Notes under the pieces: model-generated
Seen by the model: the letters and a program-made list of their open reading frames with translations, nothing else
Told to the model about the DNA's origin: nothing
The model's database searches: none
Translations under genes and position numbers: made by a program
Shown here: positions 1 to 9,955 of the stretch, piece by piece
Numbering within the stretch: position 1 is the stretch's first letter
Layout of the letters: each line of letters begins with the position of its first letter
Assembly (NCBI RefSeq): GCF_022458985.1
Contig: NC_061771.1
Coordinates: forward strand, 29,810,322-29,874,321
DNA: 64,000 bases
Origin: Mugil cephalus
Taxonomy: Eukaryota > Chordata > Actinopteri > Mugiliformes > Mugilidae
Direction of reading: 5' to 3'

Positions 1-355
1 TGGACCCACACTTGACTGAAGGGCAAATATTTCATCAATAAGAGAACTTTAAACTAGTTAGAAATGGACAATAACTGCAACACACAAGATAACAGTTATA
101 GTATAAAAGATGAACGACTAAAGATGGACATCTGCCTCAGCCACCCAACCTTTATAAACAAAAAACTTGTTGATTTATCCTGTTAATGTCCCTCTCTCAT
201 TTTGACAGAGAATAAGTGACTGATGTGAATACATGGCTCTAAGTTCATCAAATGAAAACCAATCAGGATGAAAAAAGAGTGGGGGGCAAGAACACAAGTT
301 TCCAACAAGTTTCTTCATTTGTTTTCAGACTAAAGTGAAAACTCTTTGTCCTTAC

Positions 356-586
356 CTCTGCTTTGTTGTTTGATCTTTGTCTGGACCTGAGGTTTGTTTC
401 CAGGATCTCTTTCTTCTGCAGAGAAGCAGAATGAACAAACAGAAGGATCCTACAAAATCACTAAACAAACTGAGTTTGAGATGCATTATTGATGAACCAG
501 TGAAAATGAACTGCTCACCTAATCAGCAGAAGACAGACAGGAAATGATGACCAGGACGAAGACTTGGATGAAGGACTATCAAACGT
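356..586 (-). pseudogene. Decayed transmembrane and cytoplasmic exons of a CD22-like Ig receptor
   Basis: Two exon-like blocks lie on the minus strand. The block at 519-586 has a TTGCAG acceptor and a GTGAGC donor. It reads as a hydrophobic stretch (FIQVFVLVIISC) followed by LLLIR, but only if the frame is changed inside the exon, so it is broken or mis-sequenced. The block at 356-415 is 60 nt, with a CTGCAG acceptor and a GTAAGG donor. In the phase matching LLLIR it gives a basic, polar tail beginning RKRSWKQTSG. TM exon, phase-2 junction and basic juxtamembrane exon match the layout of the better preserved CD22-like 3' end at 62318-63035. No Ig-domain exon is visible at this end, and any signalling-motif exons would lie before base 1. 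The family assignment is inference from exon architecture. Confidence 0.4.
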
Positions 587-833
587 CTGCAACACACTAA
601 ATACAAAACTAAGTGTATTAACATTTCTGACCTGGCCTCCTCTGGCGTTAACGAATTTCAAAGATGACAGTGTAATACGGTGTGTAATACCTGAGAGGAC
701 GACAACCAGTCCAGAGGAAAGAAGCTAAATGAGCTAAACATGTTAACACACATGAAATCAAACACATGACATCACTTCAGTGAAGATCCATGATGATACA
801 TCTCAGGATGCAGATTTGACATCACTCGCTGAC

Positions 834-951
834 CTTTAACCCCATCAGTTCACAGAAGTATCCCATCGGCCAATCAGGAGCCAGCTGAATGGACATGTCA
901 GCATCTGTGAGGGCAGACGAGTCCTGGTCCAGAAACAAGTTTCCATAGAAC
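834..951 (-). pseudogene. TPR-repeat exon fragment (TTC31-like), copy with truncated second helix
   Basis: A 118-nt open block on the minus strand follows a CTGACAG acceptor. It encodes 39 residues with a TPR-like core: ALTDADMSIQLAPDWPMGYF, then LMGLK. In TPR proteins of this kind the D/W/P turn is followed by a short helix. Here about three residues seem to be missing between GYF and LMGLK. The donor after LMGLK is GTCAGC, a weak site. The exon that should come next (QYSEAGKALEQVLKLD) is not downstream on this strand but lies at 16251-16356, so the ancestral gene is broken up. TTC31-like is my best family guess; a general TPR protein is certain only at motif level. Confidence 0.5.
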
Positions 952-1229
952 CTGTCAGACACAAACACAAACAGAGAGGGAAGAAATGAATGTGATGAGA
1001 GAACAAGGACACAGTTCAACTGTGTTTGTGTCACAGATCACAGATCAGCTCTACTGTGGTCGTTGTGATCACAGGAGATGTCTTCTGTAAATATGTCACT
1101 GTCTGGCTGTACTGGCCTCCATTAAACAGCCCTGCACTGGAGAACACACACAGGTACGTCTCAAAAAATTAGAATATCATACAAAAGTGCAATATTCAAA
1201 ACACCTGGAAAGGTTTCCTGAGCCTTTAA

Positions 1230-2223
1230 ATGTTCTCTCAGTCTGCGTCAGTAGGCCACACAATCACAGGGAAGACTAATGACTGGACAGATGTCCAGAA
1301 GGCAGAAGTCACTGACACCCTCCACAAGGAGAGAAAGCCACAAACAGTCATCGCTAAAGATGCCGGTAGAGCTGTATCCAAGCTGTATCCAAGCATATTC
1401 ATAGAAGGTTAAGTGGAAGGAAAAGGTGTCGTAGGAAAAGGTGGACCAGCAACAGGGACAACCACAGCCTTGAGAGGACTGTCAAGCAAAATCCATTCAA
1501 GAATTAGGGGGAGATGACGTAGACGAATCCTATGGGCCACAAATGCCACGTTCCTCAAGTCAAACCACTCCTGAACCAGAGACAACGTCAGGAGCATCTT
1601 ACCTGGGCTGAGGAGAAAAAGAACTGGACTGTTGCTCAGTGGTCCAAAGTCCTCTTTTCAGATGAAAGTAAAATGTTCACGTCATTGGGAAATCAAGGTC
1701 CCAGAGTCTGGGGGGAGAGTGGAGAGGCGCAGAATCTCCTTTGCTTGAGGTCCAGTGTGAAGTTTCCACAGTCAGTGATGATTTGTGGCACCGTGTCATC
1801 TGCTGGTGTTGGTCCACTGTGTTTTCTGAAGTCCACAGTCAACGCAGCCACCGACCAGGAACATTTAGAGCACATCATGCTTCCTTCTGCTGACAAGCTT
1901 TACTTTTTATGCTGATTTCATTTTCCAGCAGGACCTTGGAACCTGCCCACGTTGCCAAAGGTACCAACAGCTGGTTCAGTGACCATGGTGTTACTGTGCT
2001 TGACTGGCCAGTGAACTCACCTGACCTGAACCCCATAGAGAATCTATGGGCTGTTGTCAAGAGGAAGGTTAGAGACACCAGACCCTACAAGGCAGATGAC
2101 CTGAAGGCTGCTATTAAAGCAATCTGGGCTTCCATTACACCTCAGCAGAGCCACAGGATGATCACCTCCATGCCACGTCACACTGATGCAGGAATTCATG
2201 CAAAAGGAGGCCCAACCAACTAG
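1230..2223 (+). pseudogene. Tc1-like transposase, multiply frameshifted
   Basis: Three reading-frame segments together cover most of a DD(34)E transposase. Residues from 1230 give the N-terminal paired/HTH part (DWTDVQKAEVTDTLHKE, then IAKDAG and AVSKLYPS), with a short duplication of the AVSK/LYPS codons. From 1532 the catalytic core begins: HLTWAEEKKNWTVAQWSKV, then LFSDESKM with the first Asp, and GNQGPRVWG. From 1909 the C-terminal part carries HGVTVLDWPVNSPDLNPIEN, with the second Asp in SPDLNPIEN and the Glu in PIEN. The frame breaks near 1412 and 1915, so no functional enzyme is encoded. This is a dead copy of a family that is common in fish genomes. Confidence 0.8.
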
Positions 2224-2350
2224 TGCATGAAAATGAACATACTTTTCAGAAGCCTGACATTTGTGTTTAATCTATATATATATTATTTGATGAATCTTAT
2301 GTAATATTGTAATTTTCTGAGACACTGTGTTTTGGGTTTTCATTATCTGT

Positions 2351-2760
2351 ATGTCATCATTATGTCCTGTATCATGTTTTGAGTTTCCTGTTTTATTTTG
2401 TTAAGTTTCAGATTTCCTGTCTGTGTTTCCTCGTGTGTGTCCCTTGATTGTTAATCGGTTTCTCCTGGTGTCATTGCCCTGATCTGTCTCACCTGTGTCT
2501 TGTCGTCCCTGAGCCCTCTTGTGTATTTATGGCCCTACTTTCCCTTTGTTCCTCGTCTCATGGTTGATGTTACTTTCTGATGTTGTCTCCGCACCACGTC
2601 CATGATTCTTTCTTTGATTTTTACATGTTGGATTACCTGCCGCACGCAGCGCTTTTTGTTCCTGTTTGTTTTCATTAAAAACCTCTTTATCTCGGATTCA
2701 GTGCCTCCTCCTCAACTGTCCTGCATTTGGGTCCTACCTCACCCTCTACAACCCTGACAC
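2351..2760. mobile_element. Nested interspersed repeat inside the Tc1 3' region
   Basis: Tc1-type sequence stops after the CATTATCTGT motif and resumes at TGTGAGCCATGATCATG near 2761. The roughly 410 bp between has a different composition (pyrimidine-rich, with CACCTGTGTCTTG and CCTGCATTTGGGTCC) and ends CCCTGACAC. CTGT appears at both junctions and may be a short target duplication. It resembles a widespread fish non-autonomous repeat; I cannot name its class. Confidence 0.5.
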
Positions 2761-2934
2761 TGTGAGCCATGATCATGAAGATTACAAGACACAAAGGCTT
2801 GAAATATTTCACTCATGTGTAATGAATCTAGATAATATGTGAGTTTCACTTTCTGAAGTGACAAAATACTGAACTTTTTCACGATATTGTAATTTTTTGA
2901 GATGTAGCTGTTGCCACTTGTTGAAACACTGCAT

Positions 2935-3345
2935 GACTATACACTCACTTGCTGCTTTCGATTGCTTGTTAACACAAATAGATAATCAGCCAATCACGTG
3001 GCTGCAATTCACTGCATTTTGGCATGTAGAGGTTAATCATGACAACTTGTTGAAGTTCAAACTGAGCATCAGAATGAGGAAGAAAGAGGATCTAAGTGAC
3101 TTTGAACGTGGTCTGGTTGTTGGTGCCAGACGGGCTGGTCTGAGTGTTTCAGAAACTGATCTACTGGGATTTTCACACACAACCATCTCTAGGGTTTACA
3201 GAGAATGGTCCGAAAAAGATAAAATGTCCAGTGAGCGGCTGTTGTGTGGATGAAAATGCCTTGTTGATGTGAGGGGTCAGAGGAGAATGGGCAGACTGGA
3301 TGGAGATGATAGAAAGGCAACAGTGACTCAAATAACCACTGGTTC
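2935..3345 (+). mobile_element. 5' fragment of a second Tc1-like family (DNA-binding domain)
   Basis: An open frame ending at 3253 encodes an N-terminal HTH region: EDLSDFERGLVVGARRAGL, then FSHTTISRVYREWSEK. This is the first DNA-binding helix bundle of a Tc1-type transposase, from a different family than the element at 1151-2910. Sequence continues recognisably in another frame (GQRRMG, ATVTQIT) to about 3345, then stops abruptly. The catalytic domain is absent. Confidence 0.65.
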
Positions 3346-4010
3346 TTGTTGCGTTTTCTTCTTTGCATGAAAAGTGTTATGTAAATAAAGTGTGATTTGA
3401 TTTGATTGGAGCAATGTTTCCTGCGTTTTACTGGTCCTTTGTTGGCTTGGGGTGAACTTTTGGCTGGAAATGTAGCTCGTCACCACGTGGTTTGTGTGTA
3501 CTGTGATGTCCTGTCCTCCTGTGATGTGAGCTGTCCCTTTTAACGCTATAGCACATAGTGCTCTGGTGCAGCTAGGACGGCCTTTCTCCACTGGAGACCT
3601 AGTCTTGTTTGTGTTCCTTCCACAGACAAAACAAGCTCTACAAGGTCAGCTGGACAGACCGACGGCCGCCACAGATGGTGGTAGCCAGTGGTTGACCTCC
3701 CACCCACATTCTCATCTTATATTCCTCCTGGCATGAGGGTAGTAGTACTTCAAATACCACAACAGGACTAAGGCCTCATGAGGTATTAATGGGTCGGCCT
3801 ATGTCCACAGGAGCAAGTCCACCTTTGACCCCACACAAAGTGGCTCTGATGTGGACCGATGATTATATGACTGAGTGTGTGAAATGTTTGACTGAGGTCT
3901 CACCAAAGTTTCCTTCACAGGTTTCTGACAGGCTCCCGAAACCCTCTGAGGAACCAGTTCATCCATTTCAGTGTGGTGATCTTGTCCCTGAGATGATTTC
4001 ACCGTTACAG
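3346..4010. other. Intergenic stretch, no gene seen
   Basis: I see no convincing coding exon or RNA gene. The first 60 bp (AATAAAGTGTGATTTGATTTG) look like the polyadenylated tail of an unidentified repeat. Short open frames here lack family motifs. Confidence 0.5.
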
Positions 4011-4453
4011 GTATAGTGATGGGTAGATGAGGCCTCGTGAAGCGTTGCGGCACATTACTCAAACTGTGTTTGATACTGTATCGGTGCTGTGTCACTGTGT
4101 TGCTCAATACTGACACCTGCTGGATTTTAATCATCATTACAGAGACTCAACTGGTTTACTGATTCAATGACCGAGTATATACAATAACATTGTTTAAGTT
4201 ACTGTATTATATTTTGTGTACTATATTATTTTATATCTTAATCTAAGCTTAAAATATTTATGATATTTTTTAAATGTACAGGGAATATTGCTTTATCTGG
4301 CAGCCAGGTATCTGGACCTCAATAATCGAATCGGCTGTGGCGTTGGTTATTTAAAAAACAACAAATTGGCATTTTGGTTGAAGTCATCAATTACAAATCA
4401 GTACAAGATTTGTAAGAATGTAAATGCACAAATAAGCTGATGAAACTGAATAA
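4011..4453. repeat. Shared edge block of the duplication units (copy A)
   Basis: This block is repeated at about 33004-33450 and 54711-55158 with high identity: GATGAGGCCTCGTGAAGCG, then a tract with GACACCTGCTGGATTTTAA and a run ending GCTGATGAAACTGAATA. It marks the left part of duplication units A, C and D. The first part resembles the end of a non-autonomous hAT-like repeat, which is inference. Confidence 0.7.
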
Positions 4454-6170
4454 TTAGGAGGGCGAAGAGCGGTACATAAAATAGGAGCAGGGGAATAAGA
4501 TAACAAAAAGAATAACAATTGCAAAAGTGAGTAAAAAAACTGCATATTATCTACAATGGCAGGTCTGCTGCCAGTAACAGGAGAGAGATGGATTGTGGAA
4601 AATAATATCAAGACCAATATGTAAAAAAAACTGTAAAACAGCAGATAAAGTATGACAAATAAATGAATAAAGTGAGACGTGGTTAAAAAAATTAAAATTA
4701 AAAGTGACATTGAAGTTAAAGTGACATAGTAGTATTGCACAAGAGGTCATGTGATGTTGCACTTGAGTGTAACACAGGAGGCTTAAGTTATTGTAACCGT
4801 CGTACAGTTCTTAGAGTTCAGGAGGAGAATAACATTGGGAACAAAGGTTGCTCTCCTCCTCTGGGTCTTACAGGCCGGACATCGGAACCTGCGACCAGAC
4901 GGCAGCAGCTCAAATGCCGGAAACAGAGCATGGGTTGAGTCCTTGAGAATTCGACGAGCCAGGCCACTCGCCTGCTGCTCGTACACAGTGCTCAGGTGGT
5001 GAGCAGGGAGTCCAATAGTCTTACAACACACCTTGACAATGTTATGCAGGCGGTTCCTATCCTGAACAGTTACGGAGTGATACCAGCAGCACATGGAGAA
5101 AGTTAAAACACTTTCAATGAATGTGTAATAGAATGTCAGCAAGATGTTCTTACTGACAGAAAAAGAGCTCAGTTTCCTTCGTAGGTTCATCCTCTGGTGG
5201 CACTTCCTCAGGATCCCTTCGGTGTTGGAAGAGAACCTCAGTTGGCAGTGCAGGATGGTTCCCAGGTATCTGTATTCCCCAACTGTCTCGACCGGAGAAC
5301 CGTGGACCATAGTGGTGACAGCTGCCGCCAGTTCCCTTTGGCTGCTGGAGAAGGTCACCACCATCTCCCTCGTTTTGCTGACATTCAGCTCCAGGCAGGA
5401 AGAGTCACACCACTCTGTGAACTGCTGCAGAGCGGGTCCATGGTGGAGGGAGGGACCGGACAGGAGGGACAGGAGAACTGTGTCGTCAGCAAACTTCACC
5501 AGGTCACAGTTGGGGTGCGTTGATCTGCACTTCGTCGGTGTACAGGATGAAGAGCAGCGGAGAAAGCACACAGCCTTGTGGGGAGCCAGTGGAGGTGGTC
5601 AGGAGATCAGACAGGTTATTGTTAATACGGACTCCCTGGGTTCGGTTGGTGAGAAAGTCCAGGATCCAGAGGATGAGCTGGCTGCTCAAGTTGAAATACG
5701 CTGGAGTCTCTCTGCCAGGATGTGCGGTTGCAGGGTGTTGAAGGCCGAGGAGAAGTCAGCAAACAGGAGTCTGGTGGAGGTGTTGGGAAGCTCCAGGTGT
5801 CTGTGGATGGTGTCGATGATGAAGGCTTTGGCATCGTCCACACCTTTGCGGCTTTGATGTGCAAATCGGAGCGGGTCGAGTTGTGAGTTGGTCAGAATGA
5901 GAATGTGTTGCCTGAATAGCCTCTCCATAGCCTTCATCACCTGGGAGCAGAGGGCCACTGGGCGCAGGTCGTTCAGGGCCCTGGGGGGGCTTCTCTTGGG
6001 AATGGGGACGATGGTTGAGTGTTTCCAACATTTGAGGACAGTTTCTGTGCTGATGGAGGTCTGGAACAGTTTCTGGAAGACACTCACTAACTGGTCCGCA
6101 CAGTGACTGAGGACCCGACCACTGATGTTATCGGCTCCAGGTGCATTGTTAGCTTTGGATCTCTGACCAA
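4454..6170 (-). mobile_element. 5'-truncated L2/Rex-like non-LTR retrotransposon
   Basis: Reading the minus strand, reverse-transcriptase segments appear in order: APGADNISGRVLSHCADQLV near the 5' end, IVPIPKRSPPRALNDLRPVA, LLFADFSSAFNTLQPHILAE, then GSPQGCVLSPLLFILYTDE and VKFADDTVLLSLL with the catalytic YxDD-type box (FADD). The C-terminal part includes ELNVSKTREMVVTF and EYRYLGTIL and ends CPACKTQRRRATFVPNV, after which about 330 bp of AT-rich 3' UTR follow. Frame changes separate the segments, and the endonuclease domain is missing, as in typical 5'-truncated insertions. A degraded second copy sits at 33481-35260. Clade within the L2/CR1/Rex group is uncertain. Confidence 0.8.
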
Positions 6171-6640
6171 AGTGTAAAGTTATAAGTTGTTCACACGGAG
6201 GCGAGACACGAGGAGGAGGAGGAGGAGAAGGGTTGAGTTGTTCATTGATGTGAAATAAACTGATTAATGCACTTTTTCAACATGTGGATTCAAGACACAA
6301 GATTCAAGTCCGAGTGATGTCACAGTCATTGGTGTTAAAGTTCAAGTCAAGATGTAAGTCTTTTTATGTGTTGTCGAGTCTAATGTCATCAAATTAACAA
6401 GTGTTAGTTGCTATGGAGACGATGGATTTGAATGACGTCACGATGGCGTAACGTCACGGCAGGAGCCGAGGTTTTAGATAGAGGCTCTCTGGTGATGGCC
6501 TTCAACATCCTCTCTCATCCAGAGGACAAAGGGCCCCAATGACCACGAGGAAGGAGGGAAGCCCGGATCTCTGCAGCCGCACCGTTGACATGGAAGCTCA
6601 AGGCTCGTCTCAACACCGCTGACCAGATGCCTCGGTTCAG
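6171..6640. other. Upstream segment of unit A
   Basis: This segment is repeated in unit C (about 35261-35760) and unit D (about 55376-55805). It contains a GGA-rich run, then a GC-richer block around GCTCTCTGGTGATGGCCTTC that stays similar between copies. No long reading frame is conserved between copies. Copy A stops matching after GATGCCTCGG near 6635, and about 380 bp present in unit D are missing. Confidence 0.5.
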
Positions 6641-6667
6641 CTTCAATCCTCAGATATTCAAATATAT

Positions 6668-8128
6668 ACATTTGAATAAATGAAAGAAGGAGGGTTGTTC
6701 AATTTAATAATTGATTTGTATTACTCTCCAAAACATGATTCAATCTTTAAAAAAGCATTTCAATATCGAGGAATTTAAAACCTACATGTCTCCATCATTT
6801 GAAGAAGAAAGGAAAAAGTTATGTTGTATCAGGCGGGAGTTGAAAAGCCTCGGGCGGCTCCTGGACAGAAAACGGCTGCTGAAGACCTTCAATCTCCACC
6901 ATTTTCTCCCTCGCTACGATATATGGATTTGGGCTGCTCAGGACACATAAAGGTAATAAAAAACTTGTCAAATATGAGCCGGTGTTAGAAGCAAAGTGTT
7001 TCTAACCAAGATTTGAAAAGGTTTGGCTTTTTATTTGCCGGTAATGTCGAGTAAATCCAAGTCAGTCTTCATGCTAACGTTTTCATTCATTCACCGCTGG
7101 TTGCTAATGCTAGCAGCCATGCCTGCCGTCCCTGAATATCTTTGCATTAGTTTTTATGTCTGGTAACTTAATGTGTGCACGGCAGAGTTTGTTTGGGGAA
7201 ATTCATACATCATAGGCCTAGGTTGTTTTCTCTTTTAAAATTGTCATGAAAAAACTTTTCTGTGACTTTTCACGGACCATACTTTTCATAAATGTGTGTC
7301 TTTGATTTGGGAAGCCGACAACTTAGTTAAACGAAACACACTCGGTTTTTGAGTATTTCTTCTTCTTCTTTTTTTTTTGGTAGGACATGTTTGTTCTTTC
7401 CATGGAGCTGCATCTCTCGCAGCAACATGCTACCCGACTCTCACTCTTCTTTCCGATGTTGGGACGTTGCCTCCGAGATGTAGAATGTGTGTTATAGATG
7501 AGAAACAAGACATTTTAGGATCACTGACTTGTATCAGAGCAGAGATGGCTTGTGATTTTATTTATTTTTTTATAAGGAAGGCAACACCAATAATACTGTC
7601 AGCTGTCGTTGTTGCTAGGCTTTCAGTGTTTTCCCATTAATGAACTCGTATGGGTCCGTCACAGTCTGTGACTAAAAATATATTATTGCGTGTGTTGTTT
7701 TTAAACAGCATGTCTGTAATGGTGATAAACGTAAAGTACACCGTACTCATTAAGGTTTTAATGATTGTTTTTTGTTGAAACTATTGTGTGTTTCTAATCA
7801 GTCTCTCAGGATAACACAAAATAATTTAAAGGCACCACAAACTACACCTTCTAAAATGGCTGTGATTATAATTTTTTGTCATTTTTTCAACAATAAGTTA
7901 AGCTAATAAGGTAAGTGTTACTTAGGTTTAGTATGTTGAGATGTTATCTTTCATATTTTGTATCAGCTTTAAAACATCTACCCATTGTCATTACTTTACA
8001 GTCAGCTAACATGTAAGATAATATGGTAGTGATCTTCATAAATGACTCAATACAGATGTGCAGTATTCCCTATATGGACGTTGCATGTAGTGTGATCACA
8101 CTTTGATTCTTTTTGTGCATTGTACAGG
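6668..8128. other. Unit-A-specific insertion, upstream part
   Basis: This sequence is absent from units B, C and D. It lies between two identical 30-bp copies of unit sequence (6638-6667 and 8981-9010). An open frame at 6711-6950 (79 codons, rich in Lys/Arg/Leu, with YDIWIWAAQDT at its end) matches no family I know. It may be an upstream exon of the gene whose last exon is at 8129-8433, but no strong donor fixes this. Confidence 0.4.
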
Positions 8129-8433
8129 CAGCAGATGAATCCCTCCTCCAGGAATCCATTGAGGATACCACTATGGGTATATATGTCTGCAAACACAGAG
8201 ATGCCAATGAAAAACCAGAGGACGTTGGCATTGTCCTCGAGTCCCACATTGTGATGCAGGATTTGGACAGTGTTCCCCGAGCTGCTGCCATGTTGTTTGG
8301 CCTGATATATTCTTTGAACTTAAACTACCCTGCTGAACTGAAGTATACCTTTGAAGTGCTGCAGAAGGTGGTCATGGAACTTGAAGGCAATGCACTGTCC
8401 AAACAAAACCCAAGTCCTGAAGAACAGACTTGA
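8129..8433 (+). CDS. C-terminal exon of a multi-copy fish protein family (SAMD3-like group)
   Basis: The block follows a pyrimidine-rich acceptor (TTTTTGTGCATTGTACAG) and stays open for 101 codons to a TGA at 8431-8433. Key segments are MGIYVCKHRDANEKPEDVGI, VMQDLDSVPRAAAMLFGLIY and YPAELKYTFEVLQKVVMELE. From memory, this hydrophobic helix pair ending in ELKYTFEVLQK closes many uncharacterised fish proteins annotated as SAMD3-like. Function is unknown and no catalytic residues are apparent. The exon is not frameshifted, unlike neighbouring TRIM A. It lies in the 2.3-kb insertion found only in unit A, so it may have moved as part of a mobile or duplicated segment. Upstream exons are not identified. 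Confidence 0.5.
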
Positions 8434-8952
8434 TGAATGAACTGGCTATCCAGGCTCTCCAGCTTCATTTCCTGTTAATTCCAGTTGTTGGACTTTTCTT
8501 TTGAGCGGGTGGGAGCCTTTTTTTTTGTGCTGTGAACCTCTTTAATCACTTGCATTGTAAGTTGAAGCAGTACACCAAAAAGTGTCACATAGAAGCTTAA
8601 AGAGATGCCTCACATTTAGTTTGTTCTGTTTAATATTATGGACAGATTTTTCATTTCCTCAGACACAAACACTCTGGATGTGTGTCTATGCAAAACGTAA
8701 GTTAGGGATAAAGTGCTGTAGATTGTTTTTTCGCCAGTTCCTTTGGTGGTTTGGGCGCTTTAGATGTATTCCTTGGTTTTTCTTAGCACTGCAGCACATG
8801 TTATTCCTGCAATCCCTACAATGTTCCTCTATTGCAGTAGTTACACACGTCCTTCTATTATTTACTGTGGGTCATTTCAAGAGTTGTAGCTGTGTTCAGC
8901 TTTAGATTAAAAACATTTACATTTTTTTATTTATTTTTTTTAAATGGCATCA
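8434..8952. other. 3' flank of the SAMD3-like exon
   Basis: AT-rich sequence with T-runs and no clear coding exon. It probably includes the 3' UTR of the upstream exon. The insertion specific to unit A ends here, and sequence shared with units B, C and D begins near 8953. Confidence 0.4.
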
Positions 8953-9955
8953 TACTTTTAAGTACAACAAAGGTTGATTACAGCTTCAATCCTCAGATAT
9001 TCAAATATATCAGTAAGAAAACAAAGAAAATCATTCAGTTTTTTTTAAGTGTAAATAAATTTTTCAACTTTGGCCTGATTGATTTGATTTGTTTGCTGTG
9101 GCTCAGTTGTTCATTTAAAGCTTTGATTAAAATGTTAAACAATATAAATGAAATAAACATGGATAAGGAAAAAAATCACATTTCAACACACAAATCATTC
9201 ATAATTGTTGAATTAAACAAAATAAAAGACTTCCCTTCACTACTGCCGACCAGGAAATAAACACAGTCCCTCCTTCTTTGTCACGTGTTTTAGTTTTATG
9301 ATGCAACTTTTGATCCAGTTCAAACCTGCAGCTACTTCCTGCTCTGAAACATTTTTTTTTTTTTCCTGCTGTGAAGTGAAGCATTTTCCTCCGTGCAGCT
9401 ACAAACAAGTAAGTAGGCTCTGACCGTTTGTAATTCACTGTAATTAAATTTAACCTGACTGATGGTAGGTCTTTCATTCAGATCAGGAAATCAGATCAAA
9501 ATCAAGAGTTTTAACATTGGCTCCTTTAAACGTTCGACGTTAAACGTGGAAAATCTCTTCCAGGCCCTTTTGGTTGTTCACACTAGTTAATAAATGTCAG
9601 GATAATAAGAGCAACGTGGTGTAACTGTAACACGTCTGTGGCGTCTATGACCATGAATGATGTGGATTTTATTGTGATTAGTTTTGTCGTCTGCCCCCTC
9701 TTCCGGGAACAAGTCAGAGTCTGATAACTCCTCCCTCTTCCTGGAGCAGCTCCACTCATATTTCCTCATTCTCCTTGTTCCCCCCCCCTTTTTAGATCTC
9801 TACATTGAAGATGGGTGAAAGCAGCATGTGGTGAAGTGTGAGAGCTGACAGGCTCCATTCACTGTACAATCACATGTTTTCAAGACCCAGAGCTAAAGAC
9901 TAGTTTCACTTCTAGCAAACAGAAACTCACACAGTCGTCGACACTGAGAGGTGAA
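8953..9955 (+). promoter_or_regulatory. TRIM A leader: upstream region, noncoding exon and 5' intron
   Basis: This block is conserved upstream of every TRIM copy. It contains a CACGTG E-box near 9282, then a stretch ending in ACAAACAA followed by a good donor GTAAGTAGG at 9409. A pyrimidine-rich acceptor CCCCTTTTTAG ends at 9795. This predicts a noncoding first exon, a 387-bp intron, and a second exon with 160 nt of leader before the ATG at 9956. The transcription start is not visible from sequence alone. Confidence 0.5.

Larger units (their letters stand above)
1151..2910 (+). mobile_element. Tc1-like DNA transposon with a nested insertion
   Basis: The left end begins CAGGTACGTCTC. The right end, read on the opposite strand, begins CAGCTACATCTC; both continue into an AT-rich repeat with AAAAAATTA. 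The interior carries a recognisable Tc1-family transposase in pieces (see 1230-2223). An internal TCTGAGACACTG near 2316-2327 looks like an end but is an internal feature, because the true terminal repeat lies at about 2884-2910. The 3' part is interrupted by unrelated sequence at 2351-2760. No clear TA duplication flanks the ends. Confidence 0.75.

Noticed and set aside
2301-2327. Right terminal repeat of the Tc1 element at 2327
   Set aside because: The match to the left end is weaker than that of 2884-2910, and Tc1-type sequence continues beyond it.
5144-5857. 237-codon plus-strand frame
   Set aside because: Antisense to the LINE reverse transcriptase, which has clear motifs on the minus strand.
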